Part shown: in pieces, positions 1 through 9,774 of the stretch
Position numbering within the stretch: the stretch's first letter is position 1
Layout of the letters: every line of letters begins with the position of its first letter
From: Hymenopellis radicata
Taxonomy: Eukaryota > Basidiomycota > Agaricomycetes > Agaricales > Physalacriaceae
Assembly: GCA_015501595.1 (NCBI GenBank)
Contig: JADNRX010000589.1
Span: 1-31,037, forward strand
Direction of reading: 5' to 3'
Length of the DNA: 31,037 nucleotides
Notes under the pieces: generated by a model
Databases searched by the model: none
Seen by the model: only the letters and a program-made list of their open reading frames with translations
What the model was told of the DNA's origin: nothing
Made by a program: the position numbers and the translations under genes

Positions 1-178
1 ACTTTTCACTTTCCTGATTAGAGGGAGGCACGAGTGTCTACTCGGGTACATCTGCCACCCCGCGGCAAATACTCGTACCGCCAGACCCATACCTGCCACC
101 CGCGACAATACCTGTCACCCGCGGGTACTTGACCTGCAGGTGGCAAGTACTTGCAAGTAGTTGCCACCAGTTGGTATT

Positions 179-225
179 TTCATGCGTGCCGCTGACCCCG
201 AGCAATTGCGCGGGGGCTAGTGACG
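179..225 (-). repeat. Conserved CAATTG palindromic block, copy in A
   Basis: On the minus strand this reads as a G+C stem around GCGCAATTGCTC, followed about 15 bp later by CATGAA. The same block occurs near one end of elements B, C, D, E and F. It is the copy closest in sequence to that of B. Confidence 0.6.
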
Positions 226-879
226 TCACAATGCACACAGTCGATGCTCACCCTGTTGTATAGCAACAGGGAAGGGACACAACATGTGTACATGGGGGAA
301 ATGTGGTAAGAACGGCGCGAGAAGATTGGGTGAGTCGAAGGACAGCGCGGCGATGCAGGATGGAAATGGTGCAGAGGACATAGGTAGTAATAACAAAAAA
401 GACAGAGAAATGCGCACCACTTTTGAGCTGGATGCATCCGCGACGCCGTCCAGCCTGTAGTGGGCACGCGCACACATCCAGCAGAGGCAGGAAGCTAATC
501 CGCGTAATCTCAGCCCACCCCCACAGCGCTGCAGCCTCATCGTGAGGGCTTACGCAGCCCGAAACCTCGTTGAAATGGCGCCGTCGTGAAGACGAGCACC
601 AGATGCGCCCCGGAACACATCTGAGGGGCAAATCCAGCAAAGAGCAGCCAATCCGAGGGCTAAGGGGCTGCGTGCGCTGTTACATAGTAGGGCGGCCTCG
701 TCCTGAGGCTTATGCCGTCTGCATTAGTCCAGGTGCGTCGTCGCGAAGACAGATCCAGAATGCGCCCCGGAACGTATCCAAGGTGCAGCGGCCGGCGCGG
801 AGCCAAACCGCGCCAGAAAAGCAACAGAACATAAAGAGTAGAAGTAAAACAAGCCCCAGATGAAGTTCTGGGCCGACGA

Positions 880-899
880 GCACGACGCAAACATCGTGC
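880..899 (-). repeat. Conserved hairpin in core of A
   Basis: On the minus strand, GCACGATG and CGTCGTGC form an 8 bp stem around a TTTG loop. The corresponding hairpin of B (4870-4889) has the same loop, an A-T pair where this has G-C, and C-G where this has T-G. A second stem (CCCAG/CTGGG) lies just beyond it at about 853-873, again matching B. Confidence 0.6.
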
Positions 900-1247
900 T
901 GTGTGGTAAGAGGATAAGGAGTGAGATCTGAGCTGATCGATCGTTATCCGCAGGTGCCGGGACGTTCGGCCATCTCGGCGATCAAGGAAATTCTTCGCAA
1001 CGTCGTTTCTGGCGAGTTGGCTCGTTTGAGGTGAAAATAAATTCAATAAATCATCTAAAATACATATATACCTATAGGCAAGTATTAGGCAAGTACTTGA
1101 TATAAGTACTTGCCTCGCCAGACCTGTACTTGGCACCCACGGCATCATCCATGGGAAACAAGTACTTGCCATCCAGGTGCCGAGTGCGGCACCACCCGGG
1201 TGACATCAATACTTGTAAGTACTTATAAGTACTTACCACTCGTGCCT

Positions 1248-3945
1248 TGCTCTATTCTTGATGAGAAACTCAGTGGCTCTTCCCAATCCCGACCACGATT
1301 TGGCATGTGTTGTTTAGATGGTCAGGTTTACTTGCCCATCCTGCCAAAAGTTCTTCGTTTCTAAGCGAGCTGCTTATGGGCGTTCATCCACGATCCGAAA
1401 CGTTCAACAGAAATATTCATCAATACAATGCAGCTTTTGCTTTTAGGTCTTTAGGAGCTAAAATTGATCGCTCTATCTTGAACAGCACTGAACCTTATGC
1501 TTTTAGAGTTTCAGGTGAATTAACACACTGTATGGGTGCACTACTTCCCGAACCAGGCCAAACTCACTTTTATGCTCAACTCTACATTCATGACCCTGCT
1601 GTTGCTTTGGGTATACGTCAGAACATAAACCCGAATCTTGATCCATCATCATGACAGACCTTCAGGTGATGTTGAACAACTGCAGTCCATATGTCCCTCT
1701 TTACAAGCAAGCTTTCTTAATCATGCGTCAACGACCTCCTGAGGAACATCCAATATAGATGTTCGCTTTCACCTATCAGAGGATACTGATCAGCGACGTT
1801 ATAATCTGCCAACTGCAGGTGAGATCGCTGCTGTGATTCCTGGAGATGGTACAGAGGACAATATAAAAACAGATCGGGATATTATTTTATGCATGCAAGG
1901 AGGTGGACTTCGTCAAATCAGTCAAATCAATCCATTGTATTCCTTCTTCATTATGTGCTTCTTTTTCCCAGAGGAGACTTGAGTTGGGGTCCGGATTTGG
2001 TATTACGCACTACGGAGTGTAGCACACAAATATCTCAAACACAGTTGACGCAGGCGATGTACACTGCTTATCGTATTCATTCACGTATCGGTGATCAAGA
2101 TCGAGTACTCTTTCTGGCAAGACACCTGTTTCAGCAGTACGTTGTTGATGCATAGGCTTCGACCGAGCAGAACCGTCTCAACTGGGTTCGTAATAACCAG
2201 TCGACAATTCACTCCAAGCTGTATAAAGACGTAGCAGACACTTTACACAATGGAGATGTCGATATGGCACAGACTGGCAAGATCATCGTTCTACCCTCAT
2301 CACACTCTGGCAGTCCACGTGCTATGCATCAGCTCTACCAGGACTCTATGGTGATCTGTCGGGCATATCAAAAGCCTGACATCTTTCTTACCATGACGGC
2401 AAACCCCAATTGGCCTGAAATCCAAGATGCTTTAATGAAAGATAACGACGGGAATCCTGTGCAGACAGCAGCAGATTGGCCTGATATCGTTGCACATATC
2501 TTCGAGATCAAAAAGAACGCTCTTCTCAAAGAAGTTCGAGAAGGACTCTTCACCTAGTTCGAGCATTGGTTCATACAATCGAGTTTCAAAAGCGCAGCCT
2601 TCCTCATATGCATCTCCTCATCTTCCTCAGTCCCACTCATAAAATATGTACGCCTGCAAATGCAGATCATTTATGCTGCGCTCAGATTCCGGACAAGGAT
2701 TTAAATCCTGTGCTATATGATGTCGTGACAATTTGCATGAAACATGGACCATGCGACCATCGCTGCAAACCTGAGGGAGCTACTGCATGTCAAAAGAACT
2801 ATCTAAAGGACTTTTGCGAAGTTACGACTTTTAGTAGTAATGGCTATCCCAAGTTGAAGCGTCCACGCAATGGTCCTACTTTCGAAGGTCCCGTCAGGAA
2901 TGGTGTCTCCTATACCTACACCAATCGCGATATCGTGCCATATAATTCCTATCTCCTTTGTCACTATAAATGTCACATTAACGTGGAGGCATGCGTTTCT
3001 GTGATGACTGTGAAGTATATTCACAAGTACATCTACAAAGGCCACGACCGTACTACGCTGGAGCTTAGCTCAAACCAAGATTGCGACGAAATTAAAGAGT
3101 ACCTGGACTCCCGCTATGTGTCCGCCTGTGAAGCGTACTGGAGAACATTCAAATTCGATATGCATAGAGAGGAACCCAATATCTATCGATTAGCTATGCA
3201 TCTACTCGAAGAGCAATAGATTTACTTCGAGGAAGACGAATCTCCTACAGCGGTTATCGAACGTGCTGCAGCGAAGGATATAACTTTAACAGGCTACTTT
3301 AACCTGAACGCAAGCACACAATAAGCTCCTGATGCATCTAAATACACCTATCAGGATATTCCTCAGCATTTTGTCTGGAACAAATAGCAAAAAGCATGGA
3401 CAGGACGTCAACGGTCTGGCACAGCGATGGACACCATTGGCCGCATGCATCAGGCATCTCCCACATCAGGCGAATGCTTCTATCTATGATTGCTGTTAAC
3501 AGTAATTAAAGGGGCTACCAGCTTTGAACATCTATGCACAGTTCATGGTACCCGTCATCCTACATTTAAAGCAGCATGTGCAGCATTGGGACTTTTGGAG
3601 GATGATCGCGAGTGGATTCAATGCTTAGAGGAAGCCTCCGTTATGTCAACTGGCTTTGTTTTACGAGCACTTTTCATATTCATGCTACTCAACTGCACCA
3701 TCACAAAAACTGACGAATTGTGGATTCGTTTTCGTCATCATATCTGCGATGATCTTTAGCGTACATTGACGCGTATAGGAATTCTCAACGCTTCGGAGGA
3801 TACAGTTTACGACTATAGCCTTTGGTTATTAAATGGACGCTGTATCGGCATCAAAGGAAAAGATCTTACCCACTTTGGCCTTCCACTTCCTCAGCAAAAT
3901 TGGGGTGAACGTGTTCCTAATCCCCTCATTGCTGCTCAACGCAAT
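1248..3945 (+). pseudogene. Helitron Rep (RepHel N-terminal half), broken
   Basis: Helitrons move by rolling-circle replication using a HUH-type Rep joined to a helicase. The reading frame resumes in several pieces: 1248-1364, then 1360-1650, 1890-2557, 2566-3219, 3490-3759 and 3766-3966. The Rep HUH motif is visible as PHMHLLIFL at about 2602-2628, and the two-tyrosine motif as KYIHKYIYKG at about 3013-3042; both keep their key residues. The N-terminal Helitron-like segment with NIHQYNAAFAF is at about 1415-1447. Breaks include a frameshift near 1360, a TAG at 2153 where a Trp is expected (DA*AS), a frameshift near 2557, and stops at 3217, 3322, 3385 and 3757. The helicase domain that should follow is absent: the sequence ends where the large palindrome begins. 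The 5' end is lost against element A. This is certainly a dead copy; family assignment is firm. Confidence 0.9.
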
Positions 3946-4051
3946 CACCCTATACTGTACCCATAACTAATTAAGACCTGCTGCAGCAGGGGAAGCTATT
4001 ACATTAATTACTGTAGCTTAGAACTCTGTAGCCAGAGCTATTAATTAGTTA

Positions 4052-4284
4052 CTGTACACTTTAATTCAATTCGTCGGTCACGGGTCACAGAGGATCCGAA
4101 ATCGACGAAAAGTCACAAGAGTCACAGCGAAAATTGAGAAAAAGTCCCCGGCGGGGCCCCCGCCAGCCTCCCACCGCAGCTCCGCCGCGGCGGCAATTAC
4201 CATATATGGTAATTCGACGAAACCATAATTTCGTCGGACCGGTCACAGGTCACATGGCCCGACGAATTGAATGAAAGTCTACAG
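4052..4284. mobile_element. MITE family 1, copy a (233 bp, TA target)
   Basis: Inverted ends start CTGTACACTTTAATTCAA on the left and CTGTAGACTTTCATTCAA on the right, flanked by TA at 4050-4051 and 4285-4286. The intact sister sequence in the right palindrome arm (about 8910-8920, complement) has a single TA at this place. TA duplication and CTGTA termini point to a Tc1/mariner-related MITE. The centre is G+C-rich and palindromic (GGCGGGGCCCCCGCC). Copies b (12395) and c (22284) have the same 233 bp length. Confidence 0.9.
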
Positions 4285-4869
4285 TATGGGGCCCTACCCA
4301 AACTAGCTAGGTATTATCACATAACTAGACTATATCCCAAATGGGTAGGGCCTCCTTCAGGTGACGGGTGGGCTTCCCAATTGGGCTGAGTGAGAGGGAT
4401 GACATCATCTAGGGACAAGCCACTGATGGATAGATTAGATTTTGATGGGATCTGGGAAATGTTCCTGGGATTGATGGATTGATAGATGGGACCTAGGGGG
4501 ATGGGTAGTGAATAGCCCGGGTCGGCTGACCCGGTCCGGGTTGCGGGTACGGGTACTGGCGGGTACGGGTGAGGGTCTCGGTCCGTGAACCCGCCGTGAC
4601 CCGCGTGACCCGTAGTCACTCGTGATCTGGACTCAGATAAGTCTATGGCTGCCCGTACATGGACAAGTACCTGCCCAATAACTGCCATGGTAGATACATA
4701 TATATATTCTTTAATTTATCAAATTTATTTGGGCCTAAACGAGCCCAACGTCACCAAGAGACGTTGCGTCGAAAGAATTTCTCTATCGCCGAGCTGCCCG
4801 AACGCCCCGGCAACGGCCGGATAACGATCGGGCGGATCCGATCTTCATGTTTTGCCTCTCACCACCACA

Positions 4870-4889
4870 GCACGACATTTGTGTCGTGC
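4870..4889 (+). repeat. Conserved hairpin in core of B
   Basis: GCACGACA and TGTCGTGC pair perfectly over 8 bp around a TTTG loop. It is followed at 4897-4918 by a second stem, CCCCAG/CTGGGG. Both have counterparts at the same relative place in element A. Confidence 0.7.
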
Positions 4890-5332
4890 TCGTCAGCCCC
4901 AGAAACTTTCCTGGGGCCTTTCTCACTTCTTCTCTTTGTTCTGCTTCGCTTTCTTCGCCCGGTTTGGCATCGCGCCGGATGCTGCGCCCTCGGATATGTT
5001 CCGGGGTGCATTCTCGCGCTTGTTTACACAACGGCGCCATTTTACGGACGACTTACTACGTGTAAGCCCTCACAAGCGAGGCAGCATTGATTCTGGTCCT
5101 TTACTTTGCTCTTCGACTGCGGGCTTGGCTTCTACTGCTCGCCGCCGCCTTCACACTCAGGATGACGACTGGGAAGCGCCAACTGCACAGATGACATCGA
5201 CGCAAACAAATACTTTTGACTTGCAGGCTGAAGGGCGTCGTGTACGCATTCAGCACGATGGTGCGTTTTTTATTTAGTTGTTTATTGTCTTGTAATCGTT
5301 ATAACTCTTGTACTGAACACTCATCAGGTATA

Positions 5333-5585
5333 CTGTAGCGTTTCAACCATAACTTCGTGGCCTGTGACCCGATATGGTGTGAACCTACAGCGAACAGCTT
5401 CGCGATCAGGCACAAAGGCGGGAATTACCAATTGAGACATGGCCGCCGTCAGGCGGGCCCAAAAATTTCCTTTTTGAGTGAGGTGACCCTGAAAATGCTG
5501 GCCGTGATGCAATATCTAGTATGTATAGCTTCCCTTCATGAGGCCCCGTGATCCAATATGAGAATTAACGGTTGAAACACTACAG
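5333..5585. mobile_element. MITE family 2, copy a (253 bp, TA target)
   Basis: Ends are CTGTAGCGTTTCAACC on the left and CTGTAGTGTTTCAACC on the right (complement), flanked by TA at 5331-5332 and 5586-5587. It lies inside element B and is therefore younger than it. It shares ends and exact length with the copy at 6682-6934. It is TA-flanked with CTGTA termini like family 1, but the internal sequence differs. Confidence 0.88.
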
Positions 5586-5669
5586 TAGACTCTACGGAAT
5601 GGCAACGGGAACAAGCCCCACATCCGCCGTATCAATCCACACCCTCTCACCCACCTCGATTCCCTACCT

Positions 5670-5722
5670 CATGCACGCTGGTGGCCCCCGCGCAATTGCT
5701 CGGGGGTAGCCAACGGGCATGA
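5670..5722 (+). repeat. Conserved CAATTG palindromic block, copy in B
   Basis: CCCCCGCGCAATTGCTCGGG forms a near-perfect palindrome, followed by GGGCATGAA. Counterparts occur in A, C, D, E and F. Confidence 0.65.
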
Positions 5723-6681
5723 AACATCTAGGTATTCGTGAGGTGAGTTGGTATTATACCTACCGACTTCGGACATGGCGGGTCTGAGGCTGAGGGTAAC
5801 CCCTACACCCGTCACAGCCCGGGGGTGAATATCGCGGGTTACCCGTACCCGTACGGCGGGTGCGGGCCAATGGCGGGTAAGGGTGCGGGTCCGAACGCAA
5901 TCACCCGCGGGACACCCGCACTATTCACTAGGGATGGGGGATAGCCTTTGTGGCGCATTTTTGATTAGATCAGCACTGGGCAGGATGGGGTGGGCATTGA
6001 TGAATGCTGCTATAGAGGATGGCTGTTGGGGTGATGAAAATCTTTTTTATAGTTTTTTAGGCTGGGGATCCAATGGTGTAAACCATTTTGCGATAGCTTC
6101 AAAATTGGAGGAGATATTAGGAGTGCAAAAATGCGCCACACTTCTACTAGGCCTTACACATAGCCTATAGCCCTATGACTTTGATACCTTTTAGAGGTAC
6201 TATAGAACGATATCTGATATCATTTTCAGGTTATTTCATGGAAGGGTTCAAGAGATATATCAGGATGACTGCTTCAGGGCCACCAGGGATATAACATAGG
6301 ATCCTGCCACTCTGGGGACCTGATACTTTGATACATCGTTTATAGTAGTACTCAACCTCTATTTATGATATAGATAGTGTCCCCAACCCAGTGGTCCATA
6401 TATAGATAGGTCCCCAATGCTGTTTTAAGCATTTTCGCATTTTTGGTTATTTAACATAGGGATACCTCTCTAAATTGTACTGGGCTACCTTTAGACATTC
6501 ATTTACAACCTTTTTGCAAAAGGAACTATGTCATTTAGTGAAGGAACCAGTGTTCTAGAGGTCAGTCTTCCTCCCCACCGGAGTTTTGATTAAAATTCCC
6601 ACGCTCTAGAGGGAGGATCGTCCACTCAATTTAATGTATCTCACACATGCTACTGCCTTAATTTCTTCTGCAGGACGTGTA

Positions 6682-6934
6682 CTGTACCGTTTCGACCGTA
6701 AGTTCGTGGGGCGTGACGCGTTATGCAACGAACTTATAGGAAACAAGTTCGTTCTCAGGCACGGAGCCCCGACTTCCCTTATTTGGACGTCCCGCCGTAG
6801 GCGGGAGCGAAATTTTTGCCATTTTGGGCGATATGACTCTGAATTTGAGGTCCGTGATGCGTTATGATTTAAGCTAAGTTCGGTTCTCGGGCCCGCGTGA
6901 CGCGTTATGCGAACTTACGGTCGAAACCGTACAG
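6682..6934. mobile_element. MITE family 2, copy b (253 bp, TA target)
   Basis: Inverted ends CTGTACCGTTTCGACCGTAA and complement, flanked by TA at 6680-6681 and 6935-6936. The right palindrome arm carries the empty site GACGTG-TA-TATAT (complement, near 7445). Additional internal inverted copies of GAACTTA/TAAGTTC-type sequence are visible. It is better preserved than copy a. Confidence 0.9.
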
Positions 6935-7008
6935 TATATATGTTATATATATGATCTCCAGGTGCCAGACCAGTAATTTAATGAAGTAATCAGGTCAGGA
7001 ACTCGCCC

Positions 7009-7360
7009 TAAGCTCTGTAGACAGCTTGGGCTACCTTAAGATAGTGATATTTCATGTTCTACTTCAAATGGCACTTTAAGAAATGTTAGATTATGATTAT
7101 ATATCATATTTAATGAACTAAGAGGCCTCTCTTATATGTTACACAGGAGAGGTAAGAAAGTGAAAATGCGAAGTGGATTAACTCTTGTCTAACTGCTTTC
7201 AATGCCTAAACAGATTATAGCACATAACTGTTATTTGGCTGACTGCTCTAATACCTCTAATATCACTCTAATAACAAGGTCTAACTCGCATTTCAGGTCT
7301 CTTATCAATACTCATAGAGTAATGTCCAATTTATAGCAGGACAAGTAGGTCTGCATATCC
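7009..7360. other. Loop of the palindrome, no gene
   Basis: Unpaired spacer between the arms, A+T-rich, with a few short hairpins such as AGCTCTGTAGACAGCT near 7012. I see no ORF or known repeat in it. Confidence 0.6.
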
Positions 7361-9024
7361 AAGGACGACTTTCTGATATGATTACCTTATTAAATTACTA
7401 GTCTGACACCTGAAGATCATGCATATAATATATATACACGTCCTACAGAAGAAATGAAGGCAGCAGCATGTGTGAGACACGTTAAATTGAGTGGACGATC
7501 CTCCCTCTAGAGCATGGGAATTTTAATCAAAAACTCTGGTGAGGAGGAAGACTGACCTCTAGAACATAGGTCCCTTTACCAAATGGCATGATTCCTTTTG
7601 CGAAAAGGTTATAAATAAATGTTTAAAGGTAGCCCAGTATAATTTAGAGAGGTATCCCTATGTTAAATAACAAAAAATGCAAAAATGCTTAAAACAGCAT
7701 TGGGGACCTATCTATACATGGACTACTAGGTTGGGGACACTCTCCATATCATAAATAGAGGTTTAGTACTACTATGAATGATGTAGCAAAGTCTCAGGTC
7801 CTCAGAGTGGTAGAATCCTATGCTATATCCCTGGTGGCCCTGAAGCAGTCATCCTGATATATCTCTTGAACCCTTCCATGAAATAACCTGAAAATAATAT
7901 CAAATATCGTTCTATAGTACCTCTAAAAGGTATCAAAGTCATAGGGCTATAGGCTATGTGTAAGGCCTAGTAGAAGTGTGGCGCATTTTTGCACCCCTAA
8001 TATCTCCCCCAATTTTGAAGCTATCGCAAAATGGTTTACACCATTGGATCCCTAGCCTAAAAAACTATAAAAAAGATTTTCATTACCCCAACAGCCATCC
8101 CCTATAGCAGCATTCATCAATGCCCACCCCATCCTGCCCAGTGCTGATCTAATCAAAAATGCGCCACAAAGGCTATCCTCCATCCCCCTAGGTCCCATTC
8201 ATCAATCCATCAATCCCAGGAACATTCCCCAGATCCCATCAAAATCTAATCTATCCATCAGTGGACCTAGCTAGTCCCTAGATGATGTCATCCTTCTCAC
8301 TCAGCCCAATTGGGAAGCCCACCCGCCACCTGAAGGAGGCCCTACCCATTTGGGATATAGTCTAGCCATGTGATAATACCTAGCTGCGCAGTTTGGGGTA
8401 GAGCGGCCCTAGTGCTGGGTATGTAACGAAGGTGTATGATACATCGTGTAATATATAGTGTATAATACGTTCTATACATCGAATGCCCCAGATGTGATGT
8501 ATGGAACGTGTATGGAACCCTCCAGCATGACTATGAGCCCGTGTCGGTCAAGAATTGGTTGACTCTCAAGGCCGGCACAAATTTGTCTGCCGCGAACATA
8601 TTTAAGAGTTGCCAGGCTTCGGCTTAATTTTCCGAATGTGCCGAGGAGTGCCGACAGATGCCTACATGCACGCTTATGGCAAAATCTGGGCAAAATGAGT
8701 CGAAAGACTCGAAACTGGTCAAATTGTCATCAGAAAGGGACAGAAACAGATACCAGCAGGCTCGGCGTAGCTATCCCGGATGCCGGCCCAGTTATCCTAT
8801 GTGGCGGTTCAATATGTTCCATACAATACATACGATACATACAACGGACCTCCGAAGTTCCATACCATACATACACCCCCAAAATAGTTCCATACCCGGG
8901 CCTAGTAGGGCCCCATAACTAATTAATAGCTCTGGCTACAGAGTTCTAAGCTGCTACAGTAATTAATGTAATAGCTTCCCCTGCTGCAGCAGGGCTTAAT
9001 TAGTTATGGGTACAGTATAGGGTG
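7361..9024 (-). repeat. Right arm of the large palindrome
   Basis: Complement of the left arm. It is continuous from 7361 to 8409, is interrupted by element M (8410-8904), and resumes at 8905-9024. It lacks the three insertions of the left arm and so preserves their empty sites near 7450 (253 bp MITE), 8195 (element B) and 8915 (233 bp MITE). Confidence 0.85.
8410..8904. mobile_element. Element M, hAT-like MITE, about 495 bp
   Basis: It interrupts the right palindrome arm; the left arm is continuous here apart from its own MITE. Ends read TAGTGCTGGGTATGTAAC and, complemented, TAGGCCCGGGTATGGAAC. Subterminal repeats of TATGGAAC/GTTCCATA occur at both ends (8500-8520 and 8815-8895). The right flank GTAGGGCC may match the left flank if the latter gained 3 nt (GTAG-AGC-GGCC), which would be an 8 bp hAT duplication; this is inference. 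No credible gene is inside. Confidence 0.7.
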
Positions 9025-9100
9025 TGGATGCAGCGCCGCGCCAGCCACGACATGGAAAAAGAGCAAGGTGTGACCTTACCTCGATCTCCTACTTACCACG

Positions 9101-9774
9101 ATGAGTCTGTATCCTCCATACCCGCCGTTCTTTGGCTTTGCTGGTGTCGCATCTGCGGTGCGTATCTGTTCCTGTTTCGTTTTGACTGTAATGCTTATAC
9201 ACTCGCTATAGATGGTTTTAAGCAGTGAGTCTTTGTGTTATGCCCTGCTGCATTATTACCAATACCAACAGCCGTTGGCACCCTGTTCGGGACTGCAAAA
9301 GCAGGAATAGGCATCGCTGGTCTTGGCACATTTAAACCAGAGTTAATTATGAAGGTGCGCTCCCATCCCTCCTCCCTCCTCGCTAACCCCCTCCCCAGTC
9401 CCTCATCCCCATCGTCATGTCCGGCATCATCACCGTCTATGGCCTCATCGTCTCCGTCCTCATCTCCTCTGCCCTCACCCCCACCTTCTACCCCCTCGTC
9501 GCAGGCTTCATCCATCTTGCAGCCGGCCTTGCATGCGGCTTCACAGGCCTCACAGCTGGATACACCATCAGCGTCGTCGGCGACAGCTGTATGTGCGCCT
9601 ACGTATACGAGAGCAAAGTTTTCGCCAGCATAGTGTTGATTTTGATTTTCGCCGAGGTATTGGGATTGTATGAGTGTATATTTCTCCTTTTCGAGGTGTC
9701 CAAGACTAATGACTAATAGATTAATTATGGCACTTATTATGAACTCTAAGGTTATGGGCCTCGAGGTCTGCTAG
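9101..9774 (+). CDS. VMA3: V-type H+-ATPase proteolipid subunit c
   Basis: Subunit c forms the rotating proton-carrying ring of the vacuolar ATPase. Five exons give an uninterrupted 160-residue protein: 9101-9157, 9212-9224, 9272-9354, 9399-9673 and 9720-9774. Introns are 54, 47, 44 and 46 bp, each with GT..AG, and branch-like CTAAC or CTAAT sites in the last two. Four membrane segments are expected at about residues 10-32, 52-75, 86-112 and 127-151. Visible signatures are [15 protein letters not shown] and [12 protein letters not shown]; the proton-carrying glutamate falls at residue 137, as in yeast Vma3. The C-terminus ends EVC, like the VVC end of Vma3. Odd points, judged against my memory of fungal homologues: E143 where Gly is usual (GLYG), M116-C117 where VR is usual, and Thr at 63 and 107 where Ala is usual. 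Each fits a G-to-A or C-to-T change. It could be a functional gene, a diverged paralogue (Vma11 is possible) or a young pseudogene. The palindrome ends 76 bp upstream, so the promoter may be displaced. Confidence 0.9.

Larger units (their letters stand above)
26..1247 (-). mobile_element. Element A, non-autonomous hAT-like
   Basis: The ends carry an 11 bp inverted repeat, AGGCACGAGTG at 26-36 and its complement at 1237-1247. Both ends are packed with copies of an AAGTACTTG-like motif (for example 140-160 and 1080-1235), the subterminal repeat pattern expected of hAT elements. On the minus strand the interior (about 1070 down to 700) aligns well with element B at 4700-5030, including an A+T-rich tract, a hairpin at 880-899 and a G+C-rich stretch near 770-800, so the two are relatives in opposite orientation. 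There is no transposase and no credible ORF. I could not find an 8 bp target duplication. The right end abuts Helitron coding sequence, which suggests insertion into or truncation of that gene. The family call rests on similarity to B, which does have an 8 bp duplication. Confidence 0.6.
4506..5930 (+). mobile_element. Element B, non-autonomous hAT-like, 1425 bp
   Basis: The inverted ends read TAGTGAATAG. They are flanked by an exact 8 bp duplication GGGATGGG (4498-4505 and 5931-5938), the hallmark of hAT transposition. The opposite palindrome arm (about 8190-8215, complement) has the unoccupied site with one mismatch. Both ends are rich in a CGGGTA-type motif (4530-4620 and 5770-5915), the probable transposase-binding repeats. 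The interior resembles element A reversed and, more distantly, C, D and E: A+T tract (4695-4730), two hairpins (4870-4889 and 4897-4918), and a CAATTG block near the right end. No transposase ORF is present. A 253 bp MITE (5333-5585) is nested inside. Confidence 0.9.
3946..7008 (+). repeat. Left arm of the large palindrome
   Basis: Arm sequence proper is 3946-4051, 4285-4505, 5931-6681 and 6935-7008, separated by a 233 bp MITE, element B and a 253 bp MITE. The outer 100 bp holds a smaller palindrome, CCATAACTAATTAA paired with TTAATTAGTTATGG, whose distal half is split by the MITE at 4052. Confidence 0.85.
3946..9024. mobile_element. Large palindromic (foldback-like) element with nested insertions
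   Basis: The sequence from 3946 reads back as the complement of the sequence ending at 9024, through four insertions. Without them each arm is about 1.15 kb, around a loop of about 350 bp (7009-7361). Both ends read CACCCTATACTGTACCC from the outside. A TA followed by CTGTACCC would suit a Tc1/mariner-type terminus, but identity continues 7 bp outside that TA and no flanking duplication is evident, so the superfamily is unresolved. It may be a foldback transposon or two fused inverted copies of one element. No coding sequence of known type is visible in the arms; the open frame at 5883-6170 crosses the B insertion boundary and is probably chance. The element begins exactly where Helitron coding stops and ends 76 bp before the start codon of the V-ATPase gene. 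Confidence 0.8.

Noticed and set aside
1..1260. Target duplication for element A
   Set aside because: The 8 bp on each side of the AGGCACGAGTG ends (TTAGAGGG and TGCTCTAT) do not match; shifting by a few bases does not help.
4051..4286. Riboswitch or terminator-like G+C hairpin
   Set aside because: The hairpin is the centre of a TA-flanked MITE found three more times; transposon structure explains it.
5883..6170. 95-residue ORF in the left palindrome arm
   Set aside because: Its start lies in the end of element B and the frame crosses the insertion boundary, so it cannot be an ancestral gene; the other arm does not preserve it as a clear frame.
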